Shown here in pieces: positions 52,531 to 61,761 of a stretch of 64,000 nucleotides of DNA. The notes under the pieces are model-generated. The model did no database searches and was not told the origin of the DNA. It was given only the letters and a program-made list of their open reading frames with translations. Made by a program: the position numbers and the translations under genes. Numbering within the stretch: position 1 is the first letter of the stretch; every line of letters begins with the position of its first letter. Source of the DNA: Taishania sp964580465 (GTDB lineage: Bacteria; Bacteroidota; Bacteroidia; Flavobacteriales_D; Crocinitomicaceae); assembly GCA_964580465.1 (NCBI GenBank), contig CAZOKJ010000008.1, forward strand, positions 1-64,000. The letters are read 5' to 3'.

Positions 52531-55500
52531 TTATTTTGCTACTACAAATTTGATGGCTGAACCATCCGTTGTTTGGATGAAATATACTCCTGTTACTAAT
52601 TCACTCACATCGATCGTGTTAAGACCAGCTTGTAATTGGTGTGATTGAACTTTCTGACCAATAACATCAACAATTTCAATGTTTGCTGCTTGTTGTAAGC
52701 TAATGTTTAACACTGCCGATGTTGGATTTGGATACACAATCATTCTGTCAGCTAAGAGGTCTTTTACACTTAGGGTTGTTACGTTTTCAACCAATGAAGT
52801 GGCTGTACATCCTGCTGCATCGCTTACTTCAACATGGTATGCTCCCAGTTCTGTTGGTGTATAAGTAGCACCAGTTGCTCCATTCACTTGAACACCGTCT
52901 TTGTACCACTGATAAGTAGCAAATCCTGTTGTTGCTTCCAAAATTCCATTGCTGTAAGTGATGTTTACCGTTGGCAAAGGATTCACTGTTAACGTCAAGT
53001 TCACAATACTGTCACAACCTACAACGGATTGGAATGTTTCTGAATAAACACCAGTAGCTGTTAGCTCTTGAGTGCCTAATAAATAAGAATCACCTGAGCA
53101 AATAGAAGCACTGATTGATGCTGTAATGCTATTAACAAATGTAATGTTTAAAGTTACTGTACTGTCACAACCTGCTGCACTTGTGAAAACAGCTGTATGT
53201 GTTCCGTCTGTTGTGATTGATTGACCATCGAATGTATAAGTTTCACCAATACAACGTTGAACAGTTAACGTATTTGTAATTGGTAAGCGATAATTAACTG
53301 TTAAACTTACTGTGCTATCACAACCTGCTACAGTTTGTAAAAGTTTACTATAAACACCATTTGAAGAAATAGTATGCGTACCAAACGTAAACACTTCACC
53401 ATGGCAAACCAAGGTGTCTAAGTTTGTTTGTGCTGTAGGGTTGACAACAATGGTCATTGTTTGATTTCCTGTTGTACAGAAACCTGATGCAGGTATGAAA
53501 GTATAAGTAGTCGTTGCATTGTTATTCACTGCTGGCGTCCAAAAATCTGTAATACCATTGTTGGATGTTGTTGGCAAAGCTGCTAATGCATCACCTTGAC
53601 AAATTGAATTTACCTGTGTAAACGTTGATGTTTCCAAAGGATTTACTACGATTTGCATGCTTGCTGTTCCAATCGCACATTCACCTGTGTTTGGTGTAAA
53701 AGTATATGTTGTCGTTGCAGTATTATTGATTGCTGGTGACCATGTTCCTGCAATTCCATTTGTAGATGTTGTTGGCAACGTAAATGTATCATCTGGACAA
53801 ATTGCTGGTACTTGTGTGAATGTTGGTGTTGCTGGCGAATTTACCATAACAGTCATTGTTGCTGTTGAAACACATTGTCCTGTTGCCGGTATTGGTGTGA
53901 ATGTATAAGTTGTTGTTGCCATATTGTTTACGGGTGGTGCCCACGTTCCACTAAAACCATTCATTGACGTTGTAGGCAATGGTGCCAATGTCTCACCTAC
54001 ACAAATTGAAGCAACTTGATTAAACGTAGGAGCAATATTGGGGTTTACTACAATGGTCATCGTTTGAGGAGTTGAACATTCTGCTGGTTGAGGTGTAAAC
54101 GTATAAGTTGTGGTAGCATTATTATTTGCAGTAGGCGACCAAGAACCAGTTATTCCATTTGGAGAAACAGTACTCAATGATAGTGATCCTCCTTGACAGA
54201 TTGGAGCTATTTGAGAAAAATTTGGAGTAGGCGCTGTTGGCTTTACTTTTACCGTGAAAGGTACTCTCGGTGAAATACAAAAACCTTGCTGTGCAAACGC
54301 ATAATAGGTTGTTGTATCATTTAAAACAGGAGTTGTTAATGTATTTCCTTCAAAAATAGGTGTTGCATCACTCATACTAGTAAACCATTTCACTGTCGCA
54401 CCTGTGCTACTTACAACGGGAATAGTCGTAGCGTTCCCTTCGCAAATGGTTAATAAACCAGAGTTCGCAGGAATCATGTATGGCGATGCTGGAGTATTAA
54501 AGTTAGGATTAATGGTAATAGGGAGAACTACAGTACTAGCACACGCTTCATTTGGTGTAAACGTATAAGTTTGGCTAACATTCGGGTTCCATGCTGGGGT
54601 CCACATACCACTGATTCCATTATCTGAAACTGTATAAAGTTGATTGTCACTATTAGCACAAAATCCAGAAGCAATACTAAACGCTGAGGTTTTACTTTGT
54701 TTAAGCACCATTGTTTTAGTGAAGATTTGAGCACCGCAGTATTGAGAGTTAGGCGTAAATGTATATGTTGAGGTTCCTGGTTGAAGCGTTGATGGAGACC
54801 AAGTTCCAGGTATTCCCTCTAAAGAAGAAGCGGGTAAGGTTGTTCCCGAGCAAATTGTATCTGAGAGGTTAAACGTTGGGGCTATATTATTTTCAAGAAT
54901 CTTAATGGTCGTTGTCACTGAAGACGCAACACACTCACCTTGATTGGCAATAAATGAATAAAGTGTAGTTTGTGTATTGTTAATTGGAGGTACCCATGTA
55001 CCAGAGTATCCATTAATTGATACTGTTGGCAAATCAGGGATAGTACTTCCCGAACAATAAAAAGGCAGAGACGAAAAAGTCGGAAATGCACCTGTTGCTA
55101 AACATTGAATCTCCGCATCCGATAGCACGCGGTCGTATATTCTTAAATCATCCATATCACCGCGAAAAACGCCTAAACTGAATGTAGAGTTTGCGGTATT
55201 AAGCGAACGCATATAATTGTCTTTATATTGACCGTTAACATACAATTTTATATTTCCACCAAAAGAGGTAATGGTTACATGATACCAAGTATTTGTAGTT
55301 AAAATAGGATCGTAATAGATGTAGTCGTATCCTGCTCCTCCACCAAAAAACTGTAAACGGTCTTGACCGTTAATAAACATACTGAATAGTTGTCCATTAC
55401 CCGATTGACCGTAAGAAAAAAGTGCTGAATAATTAGGTCCTGTATGGCGCATCCACAAAGCTATCGTTCTAGCCCCACCACCAATAGGTAAATTAGGTAT

Positions 55501-55760
55501 GTTAGCTTCTAAAACAATTCCATCAATATTTATTGCTTTATCTTGTTGGCCGAATCGATTGGGCACAAAAGAAGTGTTGTACGTTTGACCTTGGTTATAC
55601 GCTGAAAATGGATTTTCTCCATTAACATCAGTATATACTCCGTCAAACGTATATTCTGCAATAGGGGCTTGACCAAAATCGTTCCTATCAAAAGACCAAA
55701 ATTAGCCAGTAAAATAAATCGACTTAGCTTTGAAAGTGATATTAATTTAGGTTTTTTCAT
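52531..55760 (-). pseudogene. LamG and Ig-like repeat surface protein with T9SS sorting domain, frameshifted near the N-terminus
   Basis: The signal peptide is encoded from 55760 (MKKPKLISLSKLSRFILLANF). The mature part continues in another frame with DFGQAPIAEYTFDG, so one base is lost or gained near 55680-55705. Beyond it the frame is open for over 1000 residues. A LamG/concanavalin-like domain (FGQQDKAINIDG ... DLRIYDRVLSDAE) comes first. About eight Ig-like repeats of about 60-85 residues follow, most ending in a TYTFTP-like strand. Three further repeats have CxGDxY...GCDSTVxL. The end is a T9SS type A domain (YPNPTSAVLNIS ... GSAIKFVVAK). It is likely a surface protein. The shift could be a sequencing error, a decayed gene or phase variation. 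Confidence 0.8.
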
Positions 55761-55796
55761 AATTTTCTTTTTTAGAGTTTTCTATAAAACATATTC

Positions 55797-56291
55797 TTAT
55801 TCTTCATCAATATCTTCAGAATCAAAGATAAATGTTTGGGTTGTTTTTTCTCCGTCATCTTCTTTAACAACTACAACTTCGTATTTGTTACCTTTCTTTG
55901 TGATTGTGAATTGATCTGGTTTTCTGTCGTCAGTAGTCAAAGAAGAACCAATTGTTTCAAAGGATAATTTGCCTCCTTCATCATCGTGAATAGATAACTC
56001 ATATTCAACCTCATTTTTGTACTTTGTTGCAACAATTAAAGCGTAATGCTTATTCGGAAATGAAAATTTACCCATAGCATAATAGGTCATAACCTGACCA
56101 CTGATATTTAAGTGTCTATTAGCATCTTCAGTACTTATTTTTGTAAAATTTAATGGGCTAGAGGTGTTAAATGTTTGGCTTAAGTAGCTATATTCGCTGA
56201 TGCCGCCGATGAACTCATTCCATGATTTTGCTTGTCCAAAGATGATGCTATTCATTATTAGAGCTAAACTAAATAAGATGATTTTTTTCAT
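55797..56291 (-). CDS. Secreted protein of unknown function
   Basis: 164 residues. Signal peptide ending FGQA (about 20), then a beta-rich body and a very acidic end (DSEDIDEE). It ends 37 bp before the LamG gene on the same strand. No family recognised. Confidence 0.65.
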   Translation of the reverse strand: MKKIILFSLALIMNSIIFGQAKSWNEFIGGISEYSYLSQTFNTSSPLNFTKISTEDANRHLNISGQVMTYYAMGKFSFPNKHYALIVATKYKNEVEYELSIHDDEGGKLSFETIGSSLTTDDRKPDQFTITKKGNKYEVVVVKEDDGEKTTQTFIFDSEDIDEE

Positions 56292-56433
56292 AATTCAATA
56301 ATTTTTAATAAATCAAATGCATGGTCATTTCATGATACAAGATGATTTTATTTAACGAACCTTAGCCAAAAGTTGTTGAATCTGCCTTTTTATTTAATGA
56401 AGCGTATTGAAGATGTGTTCTTGTGAAAAGTTT

Positions 56434-56441
56434 TATCTTTG
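56434..56441 (+). promoter_or_regulatory. -7 element of the GNAT gene
   Basis: TATCTTTG ends 6 bp before the ATG at 56448. A TTG at 56407-56409 lies 24 nt upstream, slightly outside the usual spacing. Confidence 0.5.
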
Positions 56442-56447
56442 CAAGAC

Positions 56448-56912
56448 ATGAATCAAAAAGAGAATACAATAACTATTAGAAGATACAGTGAAGCTGATAA
56501 GTCTATATTATTGGAAATTCTCCAATCACATGTTCCTACTTATTTTGCACTTGAAGAAGTGGAGGATTTCTCCAATTATTTAGATAATAAGGTAGAACAG
56601 TATTTTGTGATAGTGCACAACGGGATAATTGTTGGGGCTGAAGGCATCAATTTGACTGGAAATGGTAAAGTTGGTAGAATTAGTTGGGACATGATTCGCT
56701 CTGATTTTCAAGGAAAAGGGTTAGGTAAAGGGTTGTTGAATTACCGAATAGAACTTCTAAAATCCTTAAAAACGGTTGAAATGATTCAGGTTAGAACTTC
56801 CCAATTAGCATATCAATTTTATGAATCGCAAGGGTTTGAATTGTTTGAGGTAAAAAAAGATTTTTGGGCAAAGGGCATTGATTTATATAACATGAAGTAC
56901 AAAGGATTATGA
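56448..56912 (+). CDS. GNAT-family N-acetyltransferase
   Basis: 154 residues from the ATG at 56448 (the TTG at 56439 lies inside the -7 element). The acetyl-CoA loop is DFQGKGLGKGLL, and RTSQLAYQFYESQGFE is the usual second signature. The substrate is unknown. The stop overlaps the ALDH start (ATGA). Confidence 0.9.
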   Translation: MNQKENTITIRRYSEADKSILLEILQSHVPTYFALEEVEDFSNYLDNKVEQYFVIVHNGIIVGAEGINLTGNGKVGRISWDMIRSDFQGKGLGKGLLNYRIELLKSLKTVEMIQVRTSQLAYQFYESQGFELFEVKKDFWAKGIDLYNMKYKGL

Positions 56913-58369
56913 TTTTTACGAGTCAAATAGGCTTTCAACAAACAGAAGAAAACGAGGATGTCTTTTCAACTTTTAACTGTTTGCTTAACGAAAAAAATGA
57001 AGAACAATTTTGCACCGCAACAGTTCAAGAAGTACAACAAGCAGCAAAATTAGCTTGGGAAGCTTTTACTGTTTATAGAAAAACAAGCAGTGAAAAACGC
57101 ATTCAATTTATTCACGCTATTGCTGACAAATTGGATCAACGACGCGATGAACTAATTGCCATGTATTGTAAAGAATCAAGCTTATCCATTAGTCGCGCTG
57201 AAAGTGAATTGAACCGAACACTGTTCCAGTTAAAAGATTATAGCAATTACTTGAAAAACGAACAGTGGAACCAGCCTATTACAAGTTTTTCCAATGATCA
57301 TTTGTTAAACATCTCATCCCAGTTTCATCCAATAGGACCTGTGGTTGTTTTTGGTTCTAGTAATTTTCCATTTGCCTACTCAACTGCTGGAGGAGACACA
57401 GCTGGTGCCTTAGCTGCTGGTTGTCCCGTCATCGTAAAAGCACATCCTATGCATGCTGGAACAAGTTGCTTGGTGGCAGAATGTATCTTAGAAGCAGCAA
57501 AAGAACACAATATGCCAGATGGAGTTTTTTCTCACTTACTTGATAATAAATATGCTATTGCAACAGAGTTAGTAACCAATGATTGGATAAGAGCTGTTGC
57601 TTTCACAGGGTCTATAAAAGGAGGTAGGGCTTTAATGGATTTAGCAGCCAAACGCACTTCTCCAATTCCCGTATTTGCAGAAATGGGAAGCATTAATCCT
57701 GTAGTGTTTTTTGAGTCTGAATTAGAGAAAAATACCGAATTGTGGGCAGATAAATTTACTAGCTCCATTGCAACAGATGCAGGTCAATTCTGTACCAAAC
57801 CAGGTTTATTGTTTGTGCCAAAATCGCATTGGGGAGATGAATTTATTCAGCTATTGAAATTGCAGTTAAGTCAAGTAAATCCTACTTGTCATTTACACCC
57901 ACAATTGTTTTCAAATTTTAAAGAAAAAGTTTCTGAAGTATTTGACTGGAATGAAACAAAGCTTCCTTTTCATTCTCAACCAATAGTGCGTGTTGTTACT
58001 TACAATGATTTTATCAATGATTATCGCTTGCAGGAAGAGTACTTTGGTCCTCAAGCTATTGCAGTAAGTTATGCTTCTTTTGAAGAATTAACTGATATGC
58101 TTCAAAAATTAGAAGGACAACTCACAGCAACGATTATTGGTTCAAATGAAGATGCGAAAGAACATCCTGACGTTTTAGATTTACTACAAGAAAGAGCTGG
58201 AAGAATCATTTTTAATGGTGTGCCTACTGGTGTTACTGTTTGCGATGCAATGGTGCATGGTGGGGTTTATCCATCTAGCTCAGATAGCAGGTTTACAGCA
58301 GTCGGTTCACGAAGTATTTACCGTTTTCTGCGACCAATTGCATTTCAACGATTAGCAGAACGTCAATAA
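56909..58369 (+). CDS. NADP-dependent aldehyde dehydrogenase, ketoglutarate-semialdehyde type
   Basis: 486 residues. General base E258 (AEMGSINPV) and nucleophile C295 (GQFCTKPG). GSSNFPFAYSTAGGDTAGAL and IVKAHPMHAGTS fit the 2,5-dioxovalerate group, which oxidises alpha-ketoglutarate semialdehyde. Other aldehydes are possible. It is coupled to the GNAT gene. Confidence 0.9.
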   Translation: MIFTSQIGFQQTEENEDVFSTFNCLLNEKNEEQFCTATVQEVQQAAKLAWEAFTVYRKTSSEKRIQFIHAIADKLDQRRDELIAMYCKESSLSISRAESELNRTLFQLKDYSNYLKNEQWNQPITSFSNDHLLNISSQFHPIGPVVVFGSSNFPFAYSTAGGDTAGALAAGCPVIVKAHPMHAGTSCLVAECILEAAKEHNMPDGVFSHLLDNKYAIATELVTNDWIRAVAFTGSIKGGRALMDLAAKRTSPIPVFAEMGSINPVVFFESELEKNTELWADKFTSSIATDAGQFCTKPGLLFVPKSHWGDEFIQLLKLQLSQVNPTCHLHPQLFSNFKEKVSEVFDWNETKLPFHSQPIVRVVTYNDFINDYRLQEEYFGPQAIAVSYASFEELTDMLQKLEGQLTATIIGSNEDAKEHPDVLDLLQERAGRIIFNGVPTGVTVCDAMVHGGVYPSSSDSRFTAVGSRSIYRFLRPIAFQRLAERQ

Positions 58370-58411
58370 AGAATCATTAGTGAATGCACTTCACGCTGTC
58401 GAGTAGTTACT

Positions 58412-58479
58412 ATTACCTCCAATGCTGCTTCGCGGTTGCAATTTGTAATTACCTCCGGTGCTGCTTCGCGGTTGCAATT
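58412..58479. repeat. Direct repeat, two 32-bp copies
   Basis: ATTACCTCC, two variable bases, then TGCTGCTTCGCGGTTGCAATT at 58412-58443 and 58448-58479 (36-bp period; quoted with one base over two parts). The second copy contains the stop codon of the minus-strand flavoprotein gene. A 15-mer in it, at 58436-58450, equals the one beside sufB. Confidence 0.8.
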
Positions 58480-59989
58480 AAATAATACACTGGATTCCTG
58501 TTTCAAGATTGGTCTTAACGCCGTCAACGAGTGAATAACAAGCCAATTTATCTTTAAAAACATTGGACTTGAAAATCGAACGATTGAGCAACATACGAAC
58601 ACATTCTTGAATGCCTTCTACAATAGATGGATGAGGGTGAATCAATTCAGAAAGCACTTCAATTGGTTCATTCATTTTAATGAGCAATCCAACAGCTTGG
58701 ATGGCGGTAGAAGCGTGTTCTCCACAAGCACGCATGCCTAAAATGCGCATTTCATCGTCGTTTGTAACAATAATTTTGAAGAATCCTTCCGTTTTTCGCA
58801 TAGCAATAGCACGTGCGATCAAAGAAAATTGAATCTTTACTACTTTGATTGGAATGTTTTTCTCGGCACATTCTTGCTCATTCATTCCCACTAAGGCAAC
58901 TTCTGGTTGAAGGAACATGATGGTACAGATGTTGTCAGTATTTAACTTAGGTAGAGAAGGATTCATTATTCTTTCTACTGCGTGACGTCCTTCGATTTCC
59001 CCCATATTCACCAAGGCAATTCCGCCAGTAACATCACCTACTGCATATATATGAGGTGTTTTTGTTTGTGTGTCATTTGCTTCTATTACCCCTCTATCGT
59101 TAAGCGTAACACCAGCAGTTTCCAAGTTTAAGCTTTCAATATTTGGAGTTCTACCAATAGAAAATAATGCTTTTTTAACGCGAATAATTTCATTTGGTTT
59201 GTTCGGATAAGACAATTCGTACTCTACTTCATTGTCAATTACTTCCATTCGTTCCAAAGTTGCATTGTGATGGATAACTACCCCGCGTTTTTCTAGGTTT
59301 TTAGCTACCAAATCAGATACATCGTCATCCTCGTAAGGTAAAATCCTACTTTGACGATCGATGAGGTGAACTTTTGTTTTTCCAAAATTAGCGAAAATTG
59401 TTGCGTATTCACAGCCAATTACACCCGCTCCGACAATAACTAAACTTTCAGGATAATCGTCAATGTGTTCAATTCCGTCACTTGTTAGCAAAAAACGCTC
59501 ATCGATAGCATACTGAGGAAGTAATCTAGGACGTGAACCAGTTGCTATGATAATGTTATCTCCATAAACAATTTTTTCATTGTTTTCAGAGATAATTTTA
59601 ATTTCGTGTTCATTGATAAAAGAAGCTTCTCCCTTTTCTAACCATAACTGTTGGTTAAGCGTGTTGTCTTGAAGTAATTTTAAGTGCATAGAGTATTGCA
59701 ACTTTCTCTCAAGTTTTGCTTCTTCGACTGTGTGTTGAATGGTATCCCAAGAAACTTCATAAGCATCTCGACCTTCATTTACAATAGTGTCATTAATACC
59801 TACTACTTTATTGGAAACTTCCCATAATGTTTTAGAAGATAGTGCTCCATCTGTAATGCCCGCGCCGCCAATTCTACTTCTTTCAATTAGGCAAACTTTT
59901 TTACCAAAATCGATGGCACGCATAGCAGCAGCATATCCAGCTGGTCCACCACCGATAATAACGATATCAAATTGTTCTGTATTTTTCAT
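58478..59989 (-). CDS. FAD/NAD(P)-dependent oxidoreductase, transhydrogenase-like, without redox Cys pair
   Basis: 503 residues. FAD site IIGGGPAGYAAAMRA near the N-terminus, NAD(P) site VIVGAGVIGCEYATIF, and the second FAD motif HIYAVGDVTGG. The C-terminal dimer domain is of the lipoamide dehydrogenase type. At the place where lipoamide dehydrogenase has GGTCLNVGCIPSK this protein reads GGAGITDGALSSK, so the disulfide pair is missing, as in soluble transhydrogenase SthA. A transhydrogenase-like or ubiquinone/other electron carrier role is possible. Confidence 0.82.
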   Translation of the reverse strand: MKNTEQFDIVIIGGGPAGYAAAMRAIDFGKKVCLIERSRIGGAGITDGALSSKTLWEVSNKVVGINDTIVNEGRDAYEVSWDTIQHTVEEAKLERKLQYSMHLKLLQDNTLNQQLWLEKGEASFINEHEIKIISENNEKIVYGDNIIIATGSRPRLLPQYAIDERFLLTSDGIEHIDDYPESLVIVGAGVIGCEYATIFANFGKTKVHLIDRQSRILPYEDDDVSDLVAKNLEKRGVVIHHNATLERMEVIDNEVEYELSYPNKPNEIIRVKKALFSIGRTPNIESLNLETAGVTLNDRGVIEANDTQTKTPHIYAVGDVTGGIALVNMGEIEGRHAVERIMNPSLPKLNTDNICTIMFLQPEVALVGMNEQECAEKNIPIKVVKIQFSLIARAIAMRKTEGFFKIIVTNDDEMRILGMRACGEHASTAIQAVGLLIKMNEPIEVLSELIHPHPSIVEGIQECVRMLLNRSIFKSNVFKDKLACYSLVDGVKTNLETGIQCII

Positions 59990-59996
59990 TGCAGCG

Positions 59997-60004
59997 CAAA
60001 TTTA
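59997..60004 (-). promoter_or_regulatory. -7 element of the flavoprotein gene, near-leaderless
   Basis: Minus-strand TAAATTTG, 7 bp before the ATG at 59989. No -33 TTG at 17-23 bp. Confidence 0.45.
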
Positions 60005-60090
60005 GTGATTTTTTAACGAATTGGACTTGGATTTTTCGTGAAGCTGATGAATCTAGCGAAAAAAATGTACAAATTAATCCATTGTTTCAC

Positions 60091-60098
60091 TACTTTTG
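60091..60098 (+). promoter_or_regulatory. -7 element of the cysteine synthase gene
   Basis: TACTTTTG matches TAnnTTTG, 30 bp before the ATG at 60129. Confidence 0.45.
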
Positions 60099-60128
60099 CA
60101 TTTTTAACTTTATAATTGAATTGTATCT

Positions 60129-61205
60129 ATGCCTGAAAAGCTTAACGAAGAGACTAATTGTGGTTGTTACACCATGTTAGAATCTAATGAAGAAAGATTA
60201 AGAAATAAGTTTGAACATTTATGGTTAATGGTGGGAAATACCCCTTTGTTAGAAATTTCATATTCTTACAAAGGGAAGTGCCGCAAAATCTATGTCAAAT
60301 GTGAACATTATAATCTTACGGGTAGCATTAAAGACAGAATGGCCCTTTACGTTTTACAAAAAGCTTATGAGGAAAAAGCGATTCAACCAGGAAACGTAAT
60401 TGTTGAGGCGACTAGTGGCAATACAGGAATTTCATTCAGTGCCATTGGTAAAGCATTGGGACATGATGTGAAAATCATTATGCCTAATTGGTTAAGCAAA
60501 GAACGAGTAGATATCATCACTAGTTTAGGAGCTGAAGTAGTGTTAATCAGCAAGGAAGAAGGAGGTTTTGTTGGAAGTATTCAACTTTCTCAAGATATGG
60601 CAGCAAAAGATTCAAGCGTTTTCTTACCTAAACAATTTGAAAACCGTTACAACTGTGAAGCTCATGAAAAAACAACTGGTAAAGAAATTTGGATGCAATT
60701 GCAATCGATTGATAAAACACCAGATGCATTTGTAGCAGGAGTTGGAACTGGTGGAACCATCATGGGAGTTGGTAACTATTTAAAGAGTAGAAACCCGAAT
60801 ATAAAAATTCACCCATTAGAACCAACAGAATCACCAACATTAACAACAGGATACAAAGTAGGTTCACATAGAATTCAAGGGATTTCTGATGAATTTATTC
60901 CAGCTATTGTTGAATTAGACAAGTTAGATGGAGTTGTAAAAGCTTCCGATGGTGACGCTATTTTGATGGCACAACAACTTTCTAAAAAATTAGGTTTAGC
61001 AGTTGGAATTTCTTCTGGTGCTAACTTCTTGGGAGCTGTTCATTTGCAAAATGAAATGGGAGATGACGCAGTTGTCGTAACTGTATTTAGTGATAGCAAT
61101 AAAAAATACTTAAGTACCGACTTAATGAAGGAAGAACCTGTAAAAGAAGGGTATTTGTCTCCTGATATTGAATTGTTAGACTATAAAGCAATTAAACGTC
61201 TATAA
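60129..61205 (+). CDS. PLP-dependent cysteine synthase family protein
   Basis: 358 residues. PLP-binding K68 in TGSIKDRM, phosphate-loop relatives ATSGNTGIS and GVGTGGTIMGVG, and SSGANFLGA. It makes Cys from an activated Ser and sulfide, or acts on a related substrate. N-terminal NCGCYT is unusual; an internal ATG (60174) would remove it. The C-terminal tail (SPDIELLDYKAIKRL) is longer than in CysK. Confidence 0.9.
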   Translation: MPEKLNEETNCGCYTMLESNEERLRNKFEHLWLMVGNTPLLEISYSYKGKCRKIYVKCEHYNLTGSIKDRMALYVLQKAYEEKAIQPGNVIVEATSGNTGISFSAIGKALGHDVKIIMPNWLSKERVDIITSLGAEVVLISKEEGGFVGSIQLSQDMAAKDSSVFLPKQFENRYNCEAHEKTTGKEIWMQLQSIDKTPDAFVAGVGTGGTIMGVGNYLKSRNPNIKIHPLEPTESPTLTTGYKVGSHRIQGISDEFIPAIVELDKLDGVVKASDGDAILMAQQLSKKLGLAVGISSGANFLGAVHLQNEMGDDAVVVTVFSDSNKKYLSTDLMKEEPVKEGYLSPDIELLDYKAIKRL

Positions 61206-61215
61206 GAACAACTTA

Positions 61216-61707
61216 ATGGAAAAAAAACACAAAGAATGGATGGATGAAGCTTTGGCTAAAAAGGAAAGCATAGCCAAGCAATTGAAAAGTTTTAAGAAGA
61301 AAAAACCTAAAAACTTGGATGTACAATTCCATTCTTTGCACCATTCTACTTTTAAAAAGGTGGATTGTTTAACATGTGCTAACTGTTGCAAAACTACAAG
61401 TCCTATTTTTAGACCTGTTGATATTAAGCGTATTTCCAATCATTTAAGAATGACAGAGGCTAAATTTATTCAACAATACTTAAAAATTGATGAAGACAAT
61501 GACTATGTGTTACAACAATCTCCTTGTCATTTTTTATTAGATGACAATACTTGTAGCATCTACGAACACCGACCATTGGCTTGTAGAGAATATCCTCACA
61601 CCGACCGTAAAAACATGGTTCAAATTATGGATTTAACACTCAAAAATATGGAGGTTTGTCCAGCAGTTGCATCTATTTTGATTGAAATTAATAAAAAATC
61701 AATTTAG
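61216..61707 (+). CDS. YkgJ family cysteine-cluster protein
   Basis: 163 residues. The cluster CLTCANCC, then SPCHFLLDDNTCSIYEHRP and LACREYP form the Cys pattern thought to bind zinc or an iron-sulfur cluster. It starts 10 bp after the cysteine synthase gene, so co-expression is likely. The function is unknown. Confidence 0.9.
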   Translation: MEKKHKEWMDEALAKKESIAKQLKSFKKKKPKNLDVQFHSLHHSTFKKVDCLTCANCCKTTSPIFRPVDIKRISNHLRMTEAKFIQQYLKIDEDNDYVLQQSPCHFLLDDNTCSIYEHRPLACREYPHTDRKNMVQIMDLTLKNMEVCPAVASILIEINKKSI

Positions 61708-61761
61708 ATGCAACTTTTTTCGTTTATTTGCGTTTTCTAAGAACAACCAAATCATATAATT

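Noticed and set aside
55530..55760. A separate 76-residue gene upstream of the LamG protein
   Set aside because: Its first 21 residues are a signal peptide and the rest is out of frame with the obvious LamG N-terminus, so it is the broken 5' end of that gene.
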